Positions 1-9,061 of a DNA stretch of 64,000 nucleotides are shown one piece after another. The position numbers were made by a program, and so were the translations under genes. The notes under the pieces were generated by a model. It saw only the letters and a list, made by a program, of their open reading frames with translations, was not told the DNA's origin and did not search any database. The first letter of the stretch is position 1, and the number at the start of each line of letters is the position of its first letter. Source of the DNA: Zymoseptoria tritici IPO323 (lineage: Eukaryota; Ascomycota; Dothideomycetes; Mycosphaerellales; Mycosphaerellaceae); the NCBI RefSeq assembly GCF_000219625.1, contig NC_018207.1, positions 1,240,001 to 1,304,000 of the forward strand, read 5' to 3'.

Positions 1-1846
1 GTGTGCGTAGAGGGGCGTGAGAGCTGTGTGTCAGTGGTAGGTCGATCTGCTGACGAGCGAGCCAGTAGAGTAGTCGACAGGAACAGGCACAACACACGAC
101 CGACCTAAAGAGTAGAAGCAGAGCCGGACCCAGACTCTCATCTGTCAGTAGTCGAGTACTTCCTTCAGATCCGGGAGTTGCAAGAGGGCTAGCCCTACTT
201 TGCAGAGATCCCCTCGACGCCATGGAGAGAAGCACCAAGGTACCAGCGAGAGCCCAAAGTGAGGTGTCTATTGGACATGCCCTCGCTCGGTCGCTCCTCC
301 ACATTGAGCTGCCGAGCTGCTCAGCCACGATCCAGAGAAAATTAATGCTTGCACCCTTCTGCAGCTGCGCAGTACCTCCTACAGTACTTCCATGCTTCGC
401 TTCTAGCCGGCCGGGTTTTAGACTCTTCTCCGAACAGGATTCGCTCTACCCCGACCAAAAGTAAGGCGCCCGCGGCGGGCACTAGGACGGGCAAAGTACT
501 GGACCATACAAACTCTGGTGGACGGTTTGGGGGTACAAGGAGACCTGTGCAATATACCCGAGTCCAATCATGGTATACGAGTGTCAATCCGGTGCCATCT
601 GAGCGTTGTGAGAGGAACAATAATGCAATCTGCAGAGGAAGACGCCTTACGCAGCTCGTGGTTCACAGCATCCGCCTTACCTCAGCCTCCCTTGGTCTCT
701 CTCAGCCCTTCCAAATCAGTGACACCTTCTATGCCGGTCAGACAGAAAGTGCCTCACCGCCAAGCTGCATGGTTGCAGAACGGCAGATCGTGTTCAACAC
801 ACAGTATACCTCATTACCCAGTCTTTTCTTCTCCACGGTTCGCAGCAGCAGTCTCGTAGGGCTACAGACATCCGAGGTTGAAACTGTAGGGCTTGCGGAA
901 TTGCAGGCATCATCCTGGTAGACTTTAGGATCCGCAGATGCATGCACGAGTCGTGACGGCCGAAGGATCTCCGTGGAGCTTCTAACTCCGTGATTATCGG
1001 GAGGATGCAGGTGTTGTCGAATTCAGCGTTGATGCAGAGGACGTCGGACATGCCCTGGCGATGAAAGCGTCGTCGCCGACCGACGGCATCCCGGGCGGCA
1101 TGAAGAAGCAATCACTCAGCCCTGGTGGCCTCATGCGCAGCGGTAAAGGACGGAGGTACATAACAGCCACATAGCATTGCTTGACGACATTGTGCTACAA
1201 AGCTGCCAATCGCAGTCCACAACCTACTATACAGCTCTACAGTGCATGTCGACCAACTCGCAACGGCGATCGCAAGTCATTTCCTTCTTCTTCGGTGCCG
1301 AGCGGTGTTCGGTACAGCGTGAATGAAGCTGGAACAAAGAGGCTTGTTGTGGCTTCTAGGGCACCACGGCATGTTGCGTAGAATCGAACGGCTTCATGAA
1401 TTGCCAGTCTGTACAACGACCAGGCGAGAACTCCGAGGAGTCCAAGACATGTCCGATGTGTCTCAGATATGTTGCAGGGTGTAGCCCTGCAGAGTATCCT
1501 TACTGCCGTTTGCCAGGGGTGCTGCCTTCTGTGCCGGCTGTTGCAGCGTCACAGTCGCCGAGCAGCTGGCGAAGATCAGGCTATCTCTATGCCGCGGTCA
1601 TTTCGAAGGAGAAGTGGACGTGTAGCAAGGTACAGAAGATGGAGATGGAAGAAGAAGAAGAGGAGCAATGGAAGGCTGGCAAGGAGGGAAGGATAAAGTT
1701 CATCACACGGCATCACCGTCGGCCATCTCCGTAGGGCTGAAGAGGGAAATCTTAGCCGGGCAAAAGTGCACGACGACTTCACTTCAAGACACACAGGAAG
1801 AAAGAATACACAGTCCCACAATCACCTGACCACCCACATCCAAGTC
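1..1846. other. Left flank, no gene recognised
   Basis: Several open frames of up to 190 codons occur on both strands here, but none has a recognisable domain, a credible intron structure or a consistent composition. They overlap one another in conflicting frames. The last 100 bases form the leader of the YVH1 gene. I see no repeat or RNA gene. Confidence 0.5.
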
Positions 1847-3112
1847 ATGGCCACAACCCTCGACCGCGTCCACCGCGACCTAAACTTCTACATCGGCGGG
1901 TGCGTCCCCCTCCATCCTCCATCCTCCAGCGCACACACCACACGCCATTGGCATATTCGCCACGAAAACTCGCCAAAATTCTGATCAAACACACGGTAGG
2001 TTATTCAATCTGCGCGCCAAAGCCGCCTTGCGAGCCGCGAACATCACACATATCCTCTCGGTGTTGAAACTGCCGCTGGATGAGAAACTCTTCGAGGGAT
2101 ATGCGCATCTTGTTGTGGAAGTGGATGATGTAGACGATGAGAATTTGTTGGAGCACTTTCCTGCGACGAATGAGTTTATTCGGGAGGGTTTGGAGGGTGG
2201 TGGTGGGGTTTTGGTGCATTGGTGAGTTCTTTTTCTTTTCAGGTTGTTTCGTTGCTTTTCGTTTCTGTTGTGTCTGTGGCGAGGTTCTTCTCTGCGAAGG
2301 AGGCATCAACTCAACCCAAACCAACACTTCCTCCCTCACAGCGCCATGGGAAAATCCCGCTCCGCCACCTGCGCCATCGCCTACCTCATGCACACCCTCC
2401 ACCTCAGCCCCTCCTCAGCCCTCTCCAGCATCCGGGAATCCCGCCCCCTCTGCGAACCCAACGAAGGTTTCTGGCGTCAACTCGAAGTCTACCACTCCAT
2501 GGGCGCGCCCGCGAGCGTGGAAGACGTCCCCGCGTATCAACGATGGGTGTATCTGCAAGAAGTCGCGTTGAGTCGGGCGTGTGGGCAGGCTCCGGAGGCG
2601 GATAAGATTCGGTTTGAGGATGAACATGAGCAAGGGGGTGGGAAGGCGGAGGTGGAGATGAGGTGTCGGAAGTGCAGGTCAGCCTTACCCCCCAAGTCCC
2701 GCACCTCTTCACCCATTGCTGACGACGAGCTCCCAGACGCACCCTCGCCACATCCCAATACCTAACCCCCCACACCCCCCGCCCTCCTGCTTCCCCTTCC
2801 ACCCCCATCTTCTCCCTCGCACCCTCCACCTCCCAGTCTTCCTGCCAACACCACTTCCTCGACCCCCTCTCCTGGATGCGCCCAACCCTCGAAGCCGGCC
2901 TGCTCGAAGGCCGCCTGGAATGCCCCAACGCGAAATGCAAAGCCAATGTGGGCAAGTACGCCTGGCAGGGGATGCGGTGTAGTTGTGGGGAGTGGGTGGT
3001 TCCGGCGATTAGTCTGGCGAAGGGAAAGATTGATGAGGTCAAGTCGCGGACGGCGGAGGGAGGGAATTTTGGGATTCGCCAGCCGCCGGGGAAATCTCAG
3101 GGGAATTTGTGA
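1847..3112 (+). CDS. YVH1: Dual-specificity protein phosphatase Yvh1 (DUSP12-like), four exons
   Basis: Tyrosine/dual-specificity phosphatase; in yeast Yvh1 acts in 60S ribosome maturation by releasing Mrt4, and its orthologs affect growth and sporulation. The exons are 1847-1899, 2000-2221, 2342-2677 and 2737-3112, giving 328 residues. Splicing at 2221/2342 rebuilds the catalytic loop HCAMGKSRSA, which fits HCxxGxxR. Splicing at 2677/2737 restores CRKCRRTLATSQYL. The C-terminal zinc-binding part follows, with HHFLDPLSWM, LECPNAKCKANVGKYAWQG and MRCSCGEWV supplying the cysteine pairs that define Yvh1. The start was chosen at MATTLDRVHRDLNFYIGG because it sits directly before the conserved first strand. 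All introns have GT donors and AG acceptors. The family assignment is firm; the role in this organism is inferred from yeast. Confidence 0.93.
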
Positions 3113-3341
3113 GGTGGATGGAGGAGGGGATGGTGGATAGTTGTAAAGTGGCGGACGTGCTGGAGATGACAGTATGCACGGCGTGAAGTTATGATTACCT
3201 ACCTTATTCTCCTGATCCAGATCCACCTTCTTCACCACCTCCATTCCATTTTCTCTTGCGTCCGACATTCCAATCCTGCACCCTCTTCACCTCCACCTTC
3301 AACCTCCGCATCACCCTCGCCTCCTCTCCCGTCCCGCGGTC

Positions 3342-3621
3342 ATGCCCTTCCACCTTCCAAATCCAGAAGTCTTGACCGATCAAGAGCGCAAGGCAAAGCT
3401 CATGTATGTCCAATTCCCCACTTGTCCACATCCCGACCAGACCCTGCTGCGCCTTATCGCTCCCCTCCCTCCCGTGTCCGCTTCTTCTCCACGTACTACT
3501 ACACCTCCCCTGTTCGCACTGCCTGAGCAGAATGCTAGTCAAGCTCTTGAGCAGTAAGGTTTCCCGCTTCGACGGTATCCCGCTTCGACGAGGACGACCG
3601 CAACCTCCAACGGTGCAAAGG
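3342..3621 (+). CDS. Possible small two-exon gene, unknown
   Basis: A pyrimidine-rich leader precedes an ATG followed by MPFHLPNPEVLTDQERKAKL, which reads like a genuine short exon. A GTATGT donor lies at 3404 and an AG acceptor at 3530. Joining them would give a protein of about 50 residues ending in PQPPTVQR. No family is recognised. The rest of the interval between YVH1 and the PP2C gene (3113-4106) shows nothing else supportable. The model is weak because the protein is very short and the intron is inferred by eye. Confidence 0.25.
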
Positions 3622-4106
3622 TAGGCGAACCGAAACATCGACTTGACATTGTCAGTATTCCGGACTAGACAGCCGCGAAGTATCGTGCCTACCGTCATCG
3701 AACATGCTCTCTCGCCCTTCAGAGCGGCATGACAAACGGAGAAAGAACCGAGAAACAACAAGACCAGACAGACGAAATCCGTGATCGTAGTTATTACTAG
3801 CATCTCTTTAGTAAGGTTCTATTCAAGGTAGTAGTACTGTTGCATCGAACTCCCTGCGTCCGACACGTCGTCGTCTCACTGATCTTCTTCTCTTTGCCCT
3901 AGAACATGGCGAAGCCACGCCGTCTGCATCATCTCTCGTGCCTGCATCGCATCGCGAGTGAGACGCAACCGCACCTTCGTGCAGAAGATTTTAGACCAAC
4001 TCTGCACAGCTGGACGTGTGAAGACACGATTACGAGTCAAGGTGGCGGTCCTTTAACGAGTCTGGTGTCTCTGTCACTGCTCCACCGATACCTTTTGTCG
4101 TCGAAC

Positions 4107-5963
4107 TCAAAGCTTCGCCTTCACCCCATTCCCATTCGCCGCCGTCGCACTCGCCTCCGAATTCAACTCCACTTTTCCATTCCCCTCGCCCTCCCCGAAG
4201 AAAATGACCTGCACCGTCAAGTCATCCCGATACCTCCTCGAGAACGGGCTAGGCAATGTCAACAGCGCACTCAGCATATCCTTGTCCTTTCCACCCAGCG
4301 CATTCCGCACAAGATGTGTCGCAGCGTTCTTATCCTCCACCACGAACCGCGTATCCTGGCCGGTCGGAATACCCCACTGTTGTTGACGAACCGGCGCACG
4401 TTGACCAGAAGCATCGCCTTGATCGTGGTGCTCGATGGGAAGGGTGGAGGACTTTTGTGACGAGAACCAGGATTGTAGCCAGCTAGATGTGGAGCTTTTA
4501 GCGGCGGAGGATGTGAGTGATGCTTGGGTGTCGAGCCATTGGCCGACGAGACCGACGACTTCTTCGTTGGTGAGCATTTCCCAGAGTCCGTCGGTGGCCA
4601 TGACTACGAAGTCGCCTTTGGTGGGGTCGATTTGAGTACGGGTGACGACGGGTTCGGCGGTGACGTATGGAGGAGTTTTGAGGTGTTTGGAAGAACTGCG
4701 GCCGAAGAAGTTGCGTTTCATTTTTTCTTGGGTTTCGATGGACCATTTGTAGATGGCGTCGCCGAATGCGCGGCTGGGTTCGAGACCGCCGAGAATGCGT
4801 CCGTTCATGGTCACGTATGGCTCGTTGGGGTGTTCGGCTCGGAGACGTGCATCTTCTGAAGGTGTGCCTCCTGTTTGATCGACGGAGAGTGCGGTTGCTG
4901 TCCACTTGCCGCTCGCTCCTCGGCGTCCCAGTACAGCCCGAGAGTCTCCAGTGCATGCCACTCGCAGCTCTTTACTGCGGCTGTCGTAGAATGAAAGCAA
5001 TGCACAGGACCCTGAGAGAGCGGGTGCAAGGATGTTCGCCGCGACCACCTTCGATTGTGCCTTTAGGACTTTTGCGACAGATTCGTGAGTGATTTCATGA
5101 TCCAGCTTGACGAAGCCTTTCTTGATCGCGGCATCAACGGCGTCGGGAGGTGGTATCGAGGACTTCGGATCTGAAAGTGCTGACTTGTATGTTGCGTTCA
5201 GCTCTTGAGCGACGTACGAGACTAACTCCTGTCGCAGTTTCGCCGAGGTGGTCCAGCCGGAGTGACCATCGAAGACTCCCCAGAACATCCAGTCTGAGCT
5301 TGTCTTACCATCGAGGGCAGCCGCAGTCGTGCTTGGTATCTCGACAATTTTCTCGACGTGATCGTCCTCGATCGGGTCGTTGCTGGGAATCTGGACGACA
5401 TCATACCGGACAACACCTGCACCACGTCCAACAAGATAGCTCTCCTCGTTCGTCCGTAACTTGGCCGTCGCTTGTTCCGGTGTCAACATCTCCAACACTT
5501 TCCGACCTGAGTAGTCCGTCTCTTTACTGATGACTTGATCGGCTGGAATCTGTGCTGTGAAGAGTTGCCCTTGCTCGACGATGAGTGCTTTCCTCACAGC
5601 TTCTGGTACGGCGTCCGGGATAGTTGAGGTTTGTGTCGGCGACGCGCTTGTCGAGTAGCTGCGAGCTTTCGTACTGCTCACTGCACTCGAGATGGGCGAG
5701 ACATCGGCGGCAGGGTTGACTGGAGATTCGGCTTGCGTCTGGTTGATGCCGTAGTATAGTGCAGCTGCTCCGACACCGCAAGCGATAGGTATCGAGACTC
5801 GTCTTGAGAATCGCATGGACGAATCTGCGAGTTGTGGGGTCCGAGAGGCTATTGTACGGGAGAAGATGGCATGATTCGGCGCGGTCGTACGTAGGGTTTT
5901 GAGCGCCTTGCGAGGAGATGGACGGCGAAACGTGCGCAGGTTTTGGATTATTGCGCGCCGCAT
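4107..5963 (-). CDS. PTC5: Mitochondrial PP2C-type protein phosphatase, Ptc5-like
   Basis: Metal-dependent Ser/Thr phosphatase of 618 residues in one uninterrupted exon. The first 80 residues are rich in Arg and Ser without acidic residues (MRRAIIQNLRTFRRPSPRKA) and run into a short hydrophobic stretch (ACGVGAAALYYG), typical of a mitochondrial presequence with an inner-membrane anchor. PP2C motifs follow in order: VFDGHSGW at about residues 230-237, VACTGDSRAVLG, VVMATDGLWEML and RDDLTVQVIFFG. The aspartates of FDGH, TDG and RDD that bind the metal pair are all present. In yeast Ptc5 dephosphorylates the pyruvate dehydrogenase E1 alpha subunit in mitochondria; that substrate is inferred here. 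The gene diverges from RPL31 across a 336-bp promoter interval. Confidence 0.88.
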   Translation of the reverse strand: MRRAIIQNLRTFRRPSPRKALKTLRTTAPNHAIFSRTIASRTPQLADSSMRFSRRVSIPIACGVGAAALYYGINQTQAESPVNPAADVSPISSAVSSTKARSYSTSASPTQTSTIPDAVPEAVRKALIVEQGQLFTAQIPADQVISKETDYSGRKVLEMLTPEQATAKLRTNEESYLVGRGAGVVRYDVVQIPSNDPIEDDHVEKIVEIPSTTAAALDGKTSSDWMFWGVFDGHSGWTTSAKLRQELVSYVAQELNATYKSALSDPKSSIPPPDAVDAAIKKGFVKLDHEITHESVAKVLKAQSKVVAANILAPALSGSCALLSFYDSRSKELRVACTGDSRAVLGRRGASGKWTATALSVDQTGGTPSEDARLRAEHPNEPYVTMNGRILGGLEPSRAFGDAIYKWSIETQEKMKRNFFGRSSSKHLKTPPYVTAEPVVTRTQIDPTKGDFVVMATDGLWEMLTNEEVVGLVGQWLDTQASLTSSAAKSSTSSWLQSWFSSQKSSTLPIEHHDQGDASGQRAPVRQQQWGIPTGQDTRFVVEDKNAATHLVRNALGGKDKDMLSALLTLPSPFSRRYRDDLTVQVIFFGEGEGNGKVELNSEASATAANGNGVKAKL

Positions 5964-6299
5964 TTAGTAAAGTCCCGCAGGCGCATGGGTTAGGGTGGTG
6001 GAGGGGAGGGTGGTGAGGTCGGAGGGCGAAGAGGTTGTTGTCGTCGACGAAGTCCAGAGTCGCGATCTCTCACGAGCATCACTTTCATCACCAGCCGTCT
6101 CACAAGCCCGAAAGTTCATCCGAAGTGTCGCCGTAAATGGTTAGCGTGGTCTTGGCCGAGATGGCTCCCGCTCCGCACTTTCGACCTCAATTTTCGACTT
6201 CACCTGAAATTCGGAGGAAGCTTCAGCGACGAGCAGACGCGCAACGACCCGCCCAACGAACATCGATCGACCACCGATTCTTCCACACACACCATCGCA

Positions 6300-6865
6300 A
6301 TGTCGACCAAAGCACAAGGAAAGAAGCCCGCGGGCAAGACCGGCCGCAGCGCCATCGAGGACGTCGTCGCCCGCGAATACACCATCCACCTCCACAAGAG
6401 GGTACGTTCAGTTTGATGAAGTCCACGGATGGTCCGTCGCTTCCCTTCACCGGGCAAGCGGCGGACATCGGACGGAAGACTGAGACAAGAGAATGCCATA
6501 AATCTAACGACGGACACAACAGGTCCACGGCGTCAGCTTCAAGAAGCGTGCTCCCCGTGCCATCAAGGAGATCCGCGCATTCGCTGAAAAGGCTATGGTA
6601 TGTTTGGACAATGTTTCTCCCCGAAACATGGACAATCGCTGACTGTGTCTTGCAGGGCACATCCGACGTCCGCCTCGACCCTCAATTGAACAAGAAGGTC
6701 TGGGAATCCGGAATCAAGGGTGTCCCGTTCCGCCTCCGTGTCCGCATCTCGCGTAAGCGTAACGACGAGGAGGGCGCCAAGGAGAAGCTCTACTCCTACG
6801 TCCAGGCCGTCAACGTCAAGAACCCCAAGGGTCTCCAGACCGCCGTCGTTGAGGACGCCGCATAA
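6300..6865 (+). CDS. RPL31: 60S ribosomal protein eL31, three exons
   Basis: Structural protein of the large ribosomal subunit near the exit tunnel. The exons are 6300-6401, 6523-6597 and 6656-6865, giving 128 residues. Diagnostic segments are EDVVAREYTIHLHKR, VHGVSFKKRAPRAIKEIRAF, GTSDVRLDPQLNKKVWESG and VPFRLRVRISRKRNDEE. Length and sequence match the eL31 family throughout. Both introns fall in phase 0 with canonical GTACGT and GTATGT donors. The start is the first ATG after a pyrimidine-rich leader and opens with the basic MSTKAQGKKPAGKTGRSAIE typical of fungal eL31. The gene shares a divergent promoter with the PP2C gene. Confidence 0.97.
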
Positions 6866-7440
6866 GCGAGCGAATCTTGAAAAAAGAAAAAGTTTGCTGC
6901 TGTGCATGGAGCGATTGAAAGGAGGCATACCCGGCGTTCAGGTGATGGCCATCTTTGGCTGAAGAGCGCAGACTCAGTCGCGCCGGAATTCATGATACGG
7001 AGACAACTGCCATACCAATCAACACTTCACCACAATCATTGATGCTGATCTTTTCGTGAAGTTTCGCTTGTCTTCATACCCTCTCAGCAGACACTCTGCA
7101 CCCGCAACGATCCGATTCGATCTTGAGCTCCGCTTTGTCACCCCATTCAATGAGCATACATGGGCGATGCTGCTGCAATGGAAGAAGATCCATGAGCGTG
7201 CTTGAGAGAACATCATCGAGCGAACCATCCAAGCTCTTCGCGACGGACTTCGTTGTGTCAGCGTGTCGTGAATCCCGTCCGGAGCTCACATTCATCTTCA
7301 GCCCGTGACGTGCCCGTCCCGTCTCTCGGCCTGGTCTGGCACACGGCGGCTCCGATTCACTTAAGGACTTTCTGTCTTCAAAAGAGCGACTAATTCTAGG
7401 ACCCGATGCTTTCTTCCTAAAGACAGACTTCCTCGTCAAC
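6866..7440. other. Intergenic, 3' flank of RPL31 and leader of the BTB gene
   Basis: The overlapping small open frames on both strands have no recognisable content. The last 60 bases before 7441 look like a 5' leader. No repeat or RNA gene is seen. Confidence 0.4.
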
Positions 7441-8370
7441 ATGGTGCTCCCCGACAAAGCCAATGCCAGTAAGGCGCTTCCCAGCAAGGCGCGTCAGCAT
7501 GCGTCGTCGAAGATCCCCAACATTCCCTTCGTCCGCGTGAACGTCGGCGACCCCAACGGACCTCCAGATCAATACCACACATTCCGCCTGCCCGGCAAAC
7601 TGCTAGCCTCCAAATCCGACTACTTCAAGAAAGCCATCGAGTGGCAAATGCGCGAAGGCAAACCGCTCGCCTGCTGCCTTCCCGAAGTATCCCCTGCGAC
7701 CTTCACAACCTTCCTCGCCTATCTCCACTTCGGCGGCTTGCCCTGACGCGACCCACGACCCCATAATCCGCGCGACGATCCACCTTCCAGGCGACCTTCT
7801 ACCTGGTTTTTCCGCACCCTGTTCGACCTCTACATCTTCGCCGACCAGTACCTCGCTCCTGAGATTGGTATGCTCGTTACCAAAGCGATTCAGCTGAAAT
7901 CCTACCCTCGCGAAAAAGACCCAGCGAGCAACAACTACGGCAAACGCATCATCGTCTTTCCCTCCGCCGACGACATCACCTACCTCTACGCCAACACCAG
8001 CCCAACCTCCCTGCTCCGCGGTTACCTCGCACGCCTGCTCGCTGAGCGCACCTCCACGTCCAATACACGCGAGTACAATCTGGAATGCAACCCCGAGCAC
8101 GAACCCGACCAATTATTTGCAGACGAACAATGTGAGGAGGACGAGCTGGCCGACTATCCACCCGAATTGCTCGTTTCGGCGCTCGTGGTCTCGGGACGCA
8201 TGCTCCGCGCGACGAAGTGTCTGAATTGTTCGTTTGGCGACATGTGTCAGCGGGAGGGACATAGTCCAAGGGACTTCATGACGTTGGAGTTGAGGTTTTG
8301 TGAGTGGGATGGGCATGAGGAGGGGGGGGAGGGGGAGGGTGGGAAGAAGGGATGTGAGATTGTTGATTGA
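7441..8370 (+). pseudogene. BTB/POZ-domain protein gene interrupted by one in-frame TGA
   Basis: The first part (7441-7746) encodes a BTB-like fold: a basic leader, then FVRVNVGDPNG, HTFRLPGKLLASKSDYFKKA and EVSPATFTTFLAYLHFGGLP. The frame hits TGA at 7744-7746. The same frame then stays open with sensible sequence to 8370, including FFRTLFDLYIFADQYLAPEI, where fungal BTB proteins carry the LYIFADKY-type helix, and a Cys-containing tail (CLNCSFGDMCQ). No GT/AG pair removes the stop without also deleting the conserved BTB helix. The options are a recent nonsense mutation, stop-codon readthrough or an assembly error. The coding quality on both sides argues that the loss, if real, is young. BTB proteins of this type are often adaptors for cullin-3; that role is an inference. 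Confidence 0.6.
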
Positions 8371-9061
8371 GGGGGAGGGGCGCGGAGACGTTCGGTGGTG
8401 GACATGGGCTGTGGCGTTGGAGGGGAGAGTCTTGGGAGCATTCAGAAAGGGATCGGCATTGTGCCCCTTCGGGATGAGCAGGCGGCTGGGTAGGACTGCA
8501 GCATGATCATTTCTGCGAATTTAAACGATTGTGAGGATGAGTGTGCAGACGAGTGTGTCATACGAATTTGCCTGCTTTCGATTCAGCGTTACAGCGAGTA
8601 AGATTTCTAGTGGGAAAGTTGCTTGCCTTTCAACTTGCCTCGTGGCCCGCTTGTGGCGAAGCGTCGAGAAATTGTCCTCTGTACCGATGGGTTTATACAA
8701 TGCAATACAGGCGGTTGTCGCTGTCTTTGCATCGAACACGTTTGACCATCACCGGACAGCATGTAGCAATGTCTCTACTATTTACTCCTCTACAGTATAC
8801 CATTGACGAGGGACGTATATAGAGAACGTTGATGAGGAGTTTCGCTCGATCATGTTCCGACATGTCTCAACCCTAACCCTAAAGCTGGAAAAGGGGCATC
8901 AGATACACTGGACATGCCACAGAAAGCCAGAATAGCGTGCGCTCAGTGCTGTCTGCTCGATAGGAATCGAATCATCATTTCAACGAAAGGAGTCTGTTCT
9001 CCAAACCTCCCTTTCCACATCCCTCCTACTTCGTCAAAGGTCTCCCAAACCCAACACCTCA
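8371..9061. other. Intergenic between the BTB gene and SGO1 (tail to tail)
   Basis: This is the 3' flank of two convergent genes. It holds a short interstitial telomere-like motif at 8869-8883 and otherwise only small non-descript open frames. Confidence 0.4.
8869..8883. repeat. Short interstitial telomere-like motif
   Basis: AACCCTAACCCTAAA is two and a half units of the TTAGGG complement found at fungal telomeres. It is too short to exceed chance convincingly and has no flanking degenerate array. Confidence 0.4.

Noticed and set aside
349..921. 190-codon open frame at the left end
   Set aside because: No domain, no codon or composition support, and several overlapping frames of similar quality.
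3204..3803. 199-codon minus-strand open frame
   Set aside because: No recognisable content, and it overlaps a more plausible plus-strand leader and short exon.
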